From Candidatus Peregrinibacteria bacterium (lineage in GTDB: Bacteria; Patescibacteriota; Gracilibacteria; UBA1369; PNNO01), in contig WJKT01000047.1 of NCBI GenBank assembly GCA_014728955.1, positions 1 to 8,396 on the forward strand: 8,396 nt of DNA, in the 5' to 3' direction. The notes below the pieces were generated by a model. The model saw only the letters and a list, made by a program, of their open reading frames with translations. It did not search any database and was not told where the DNA came from. Position numbers and translations under genes: made by a program. Of this stretch, positions 5,904 through 8,396 are shown in pieces. The number at the start of each line of letters is the position of its first letter. The stretch's first letter is position 1.

Positions 5904-7391
5904 ATGTGTGGAATTCTTGGTTTAATGTCTAGCGAAAATGTAGCACAAGAAATCTATGATGGGCTCCTGACGCTCCAGCATCGCGGACAAGATTCAGCAG
6001 GTATGGTTACCTTTGATGACCATTTTCATCTTAAAAAAGGAAATGGTCTTGTACGAGACGTATTTCGCACAAAAAACATGATGCGTCTTACCGGGAATAT
6101 GGGTATTGGTCATACCAGATATCCAACGGCGGGGTGCTATAAAGCATCTGAATCACAACCGTTTTATGTTAATTCCCCTTTTGGTATTGCTATTGTACAT
6201 AACGGAAATCTGACCAACTATGAAGAATTGAAAAAGCAGATTGTGGAAAGCGATATGCGGTTTTTAAATACGGAGTCTGATTCGGAAGTACTTCTTAATG
6301 TATTGGCACACGAAGTACGGGCACTCGGGGTAAAAAAGATGACACCAAGCCACATTTTTAAAGCGATGAGCAAAGTATATAAAAGGCTTAAAGGAAGTTA
6401 CTGTGTTATTGCTCTCATTGCCGGTCACGGCATGGTGGCATTTCGAGATCCGTACGGGATCCGCCCTCTTTGCTTGGGGAAAAGAACCGCTAAAATGACA
6501 AACGATTATGTTATTGCCTCTGAAAGCGTTTCTCTAGACACACTTGGATTTGAACACGTTGCCGATATTCAACCGGGAGAAGCAGTCTTTATAGATAATA
6601 AGTTCAATGTGCATCGTAAACTATGCGCACCGAAACCATCATGGGCTCCGTGCCTTTTTGAATGGGTATACCTGGCTCGTCCCGATTCAACCATCGACAA
6701 CGTTAGTGTGTACAAAACACGGCTGCGTCTCGGTGAATACCTCGCAAAACGAATCCTCAAAGAAAAATTGGATATTGATGTTGTTATTCCCGTTCCCGAT
6801 TCGGCCCGCAGTTCGGCTATTCCTCTCGCACATCAGCTCGGCGTTAAATATCGAGAAGGACTTGTTAAAAACCGTTATATAGGACGAACATTTATTATGC
6901 CGGGACAAGAGAAACGAAAACGGTCAATACGATTCAAACTCAATCCTATTAAACTTGAATTCAGAAGAAAAAACGTCCTGCTTGTTGATGACAGTATTGT
7001 TCGAGGAAATACTTCGAAAAAAATAGTTGAAATGGTTAGAAACGCGGGTGCGAAAAACGTATATTTCGCTTCATGTGCGCCACCGCTTATCTCTCCATGT
7101 GTATATGGCGTAGATATGCCCACTCGAAAAGACTTTATCGCCTATAATTTAGCCGAAGAAACAATCGCCAAAGTTATAGGAGCCGATCGTGTATTCTATC
7201 AAAAACTTGAAGATCTTGAAAAAGCGGTAAAAAAAGGGAATAAAGATATAACTGGATACTGCGGGGCCTGCTTCTCAGGAAAGTACCCAACAAAAGAAGT
7301 AACCGAAGACGTCTTAAAAAAAGCCGAAGAAACACGGCGAAAAGCACATCCATCAAAAGAAGATCACGGTGAACCGCTCAGTCTTTTATAA
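5904..7391 (+). CDS. purF: Amidophosphoribosyltransferase, [4Fe-4S] class by cysteine pattern
   Basis: Makes 5-phosphoribosylamine from PRPP and glutamine, the first committed step of purine synthesis. The N-terminal nucleophile Cys2 follows the start Met directly (MCGILGLM), to be exposed by Met removal. Other Ntn glutaminase motifs follow: LQHRGQDSAGM, GHTRYPTAG, HNGNLTN and FRDPYGIRPL. The phosphoribosyltransferase domain has the PRPP loop VLLVDDSIVRGNTS with D362-D363. Cysteines at 250 (APCLFEWVYLARPDS), 399 (SPCVYG), and 453 and 456 (YCGACFSGKYPT) match in context and spacing the iron-sulfur ligands of the Bacillus/animal enzyme, which the E. coli enzyme lacks. That class normally has a propeptide before the nucleophile. 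Here only six sense codons, none an ATG, GTG or TTG, separate the start from the in-frame folD stop, so there is no propeptide. Length is 495 residues. No Shine-Dalgarno sequence is present. Confidence 0.97.
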   Translation: MCGILGLMSSENVAQEIYDGLLTLQHRGQDSAGMVTFDDHFHLKKGNGLVRDVFRTKNMMRLTGNMGIGHTRYPTAGCYKASESQPFYVNSPFGIAIVHNGNLTNYEELKKQIVESDMRFLNTESDSEVLLNVLAHEVRALGVKKMTPSHIFKAMSKVYKRLKGSYCVIALIAGHGMVAFRDPYGIRPLCLGKRTAKMTNDYVIASESVSLDTLGFEHVADIQPGEAVFIDNKFNVHRKLCAPKPSWAPCLFEWVYLARPDSTIDNVSVYKTRLRLGEYLAKRILKEKLDIDVVIPVPDSARSSAIPLAHQLGVKYREGLVKNRYIGRTFIMPGQEKRKRSIRFKLNPIKLEFRRKNVLLVDDSIVRGNTSKKIVEMVRNAGAKNVYFASCAPPLISPCVYGVDMPTRKDFIAYNLAEETIAKVIGADRVFYQKLEDLEKAVKKGNKDITGYCGACFSGKYPTKEVTEDVLKKAEETRRKAHPSKEDHGEPLSLL

Positions 7392-7415
7392 TTTTTTGCT
7401 CTTAACGAATATTCA

Positions 7416-8396
7416 ATGAAAACAATACTTCTTGTTGGCAATGGTGCGCGAGAACATGTTATTGCTGAAACACTCAAACGAAGCCCTCAGGACGTTTCAA
7501 TTATCGCTTACGGAAAAGCAAAAAACCCAGGAATAGCAGCTTTAGCTGATAACTATAAAATCGGCCCGCTTGATACGTTTGAAGAACTTAAAAAATTAGC
7601 TTCAGCGGAAAAACCCGATTTTGCCATTATTGGGCCGGACGACCCTATCGCTGATGGAGCGGTTGATGCTCTATTGGAACTTGAGATTCACTCGATGGCT
7701 CCTCTGCAAACGGTCGCACGTCTGGAATCTTCCAAATCATTCACACGAGACTTGCTTAAAAAGCATACTGTCCCGGGGAACCCTCTCTTTAAGGTATTTA
7801 CCGAAGAAGAAGGTATTGAAGCGTTTATAACCAATAATCTTGGCGACGATTTTGTTATTAAAGCGGACGGCCTCATGGGGGGAAAAGGAGTTAAAGTTTC
7901 CGGAGAGCATATAAACGGTATTGCAGAAGGCGTTGTTTATGCAAAAGAATGTATTGAAAAATTTGGACGTGTCGTTGTTGAAGAAAAACTGATCGGTGAA
8001 GAATTCAGTTTGATGTTTTTCTGTGATGGCAAACATATTGTTCCTATGCCAGCAATTCAGGATCATAAAAGAGCATATAATGGTGATGTTGGTCCAAATA
8101 CCGGCGGAATGGGAACATATTCCGACGCTGACCACAAATTGCCTTTTATTAGCGATCAGGACATTAAAGAAGCAATTGAAATTACCGAAAAAACGGCACA
8201 GGCTCTTTTTAAAGAGACCGGCGTTTTATTTAAAGGAATTATGTATGGCGGCTTCATCGCTACTAAAAAAGGTACACGGCTTATCGAATACAATGCTCGT
8301 TTTGGTGATCCTGAAGCCATGAATTCTCTCCCGATTTTAGAAACCGATTTCGTTGAAATTTGCGAAAGAGTTATTGATGGGACACTTGATCAAATG
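7416..8396 (+). CDS. purD: Phosphoribosylamine-glycine ligase, 3' end beyond window
   Basis: Ligates glycine to phosphoribosylamine using ATP, the step after PurF, in the ATP-grasp fold. ATG 7416 begins MKTILLVGNGAREHVIAETL, the usual GxGxREH N-terminal loop. 327 codons are present; the family is about 420-440, so roughly a quarter is missing. Visible motifs are IIGPDDPIADG, LESSKSF, VIKADGLMGGKGVKV (K149 and the GGKG loop at 155-158), QDHKRAYNGD (from 215), GPNTGGMGTYS (from 226) and YNARFGDPEAMNSLP (R295 onward). Several of these (KNPGI near the N-terminus, GGKGVKV, AYNGD with LPF after the GGMG motif, RFGDPEAMN) are what I remember of archaeal PurD rather than the common bacterial QDHKRVGDGD/RFGDPE(T/C)Q forms. 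It lies 24 bp after purF with no Shine-Dalgarno sequence, in the presumed leuS-folD-purF-purD operon. Confidence 0.95.
   Translation, partial: MKTILLVGNGAREHVIAETLKRSPQDVSIIAYGKAKNPGIAALADNYKIGPLDTFEELKKLASAEKPDFAIIGPDDPIADGAVDALLELEIHSMAPLQTVARLESSKSFTRDLLKKHTVPGNPLFKVFTEEEGIEAFITNNLGDDFVIKADGLMGGKGVKVSGEHINGIAEGVVYAKECIEKFGRVVVEEKLIGEEFSLMFFCDGKHIVPMPAIQDHKRAYNGDVGPNTGGMGTYSDADHKLPFISDQDIKEAIEITEKTAQALFKETGVLFKGIMYGGFIATKKGTRLIEYNARFGDPEAMNSLPILETDFVEICERVIDGTLDQM

Noticed and set aside
7387..7392. Perfect TATAAT just before purD as an internal promoter
   Set aside because: No -35-like hexamer at 15-19 bp upstream, and the hexamer includes the purF stop codon region, where AT-rich sequence is expected by chance.
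7737..8135. Minus-strand open frame opposite purD
   Set aside because: It is antisense to the conserved ATP-grasp core of PurD, with no recognisable domain or start signals.
1..8396. CRISPR arrays, tRNA or rRNA genes, insertion sequences, phage or toxin-antitoxin genes
   Set aside because: No regularly spaced repeats, tRNA-like cloverleaf, transposase or integrase motifs were seen. Nearly all sequence is assigned to housekeeping genes.

Overview
The window reads as a chromosomal housekeeping segment from an AT-rich bacterium with compact, nearly gapless gene order. Candidate Phyla Radiation (Patescibacteria, Parcubacteria-like) is my best guess. This is an inference from the style of the dUTPase and LeuRS sequences, the short spacers and the lack of Shine-Dalgarno sites, not from a marker gene. 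None of the eight visible stop codons is TGA, yet there is no sign that TGA is read as an amino acid.

Bases 1-1613 (+): the 3' part of an MBL-fold metallo-hydrolase gene overlaps a dUTPase gene (dut), which is followed after 8 bp by a divergent thymidylate-kinase-like gene. The last two fit thymidine nucleotide supply: dUTP to dUMP, then (through a thymidylate synthase not present here) dTMP to dTDP.

Bases 1614-2522: a different kind of module. A 49-residue single-helix membrane protein gene on the minus strand and a membrane-anchored stand-alone PAS-domain gene on the plus strand diverge from a 161-bp control region. That region holds two back-to-back sigma70-type promoters and an exact 15-bp inverted repeat (TAGCAAAAACAAACA) lying in both 5' leaders. 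The PAS gene is followed by a weak terminator-like hairpin. This is the least explained part of the window and the best candidate for something undescribed.

Bases 2559-8396 (+): leuS, folD, purF and the first 327 codons of purD, with gaps of 76, 54, 18 and 24 bp. FolD interconverts one-carbon tetrahydrofolates that feed purine synthesis, PurF makes phosphoribosylamine from PRPP and glutamine, and PurD ligates glycine to it. The last three therefore look like the start of a purine operon behind a leucyl-tRNA synthetase gene. PurF carries the four cysteines of the [4Fe-4S] class but has no propeptide, and PurD has motif variants that I associate with archaeal PurD proteins.
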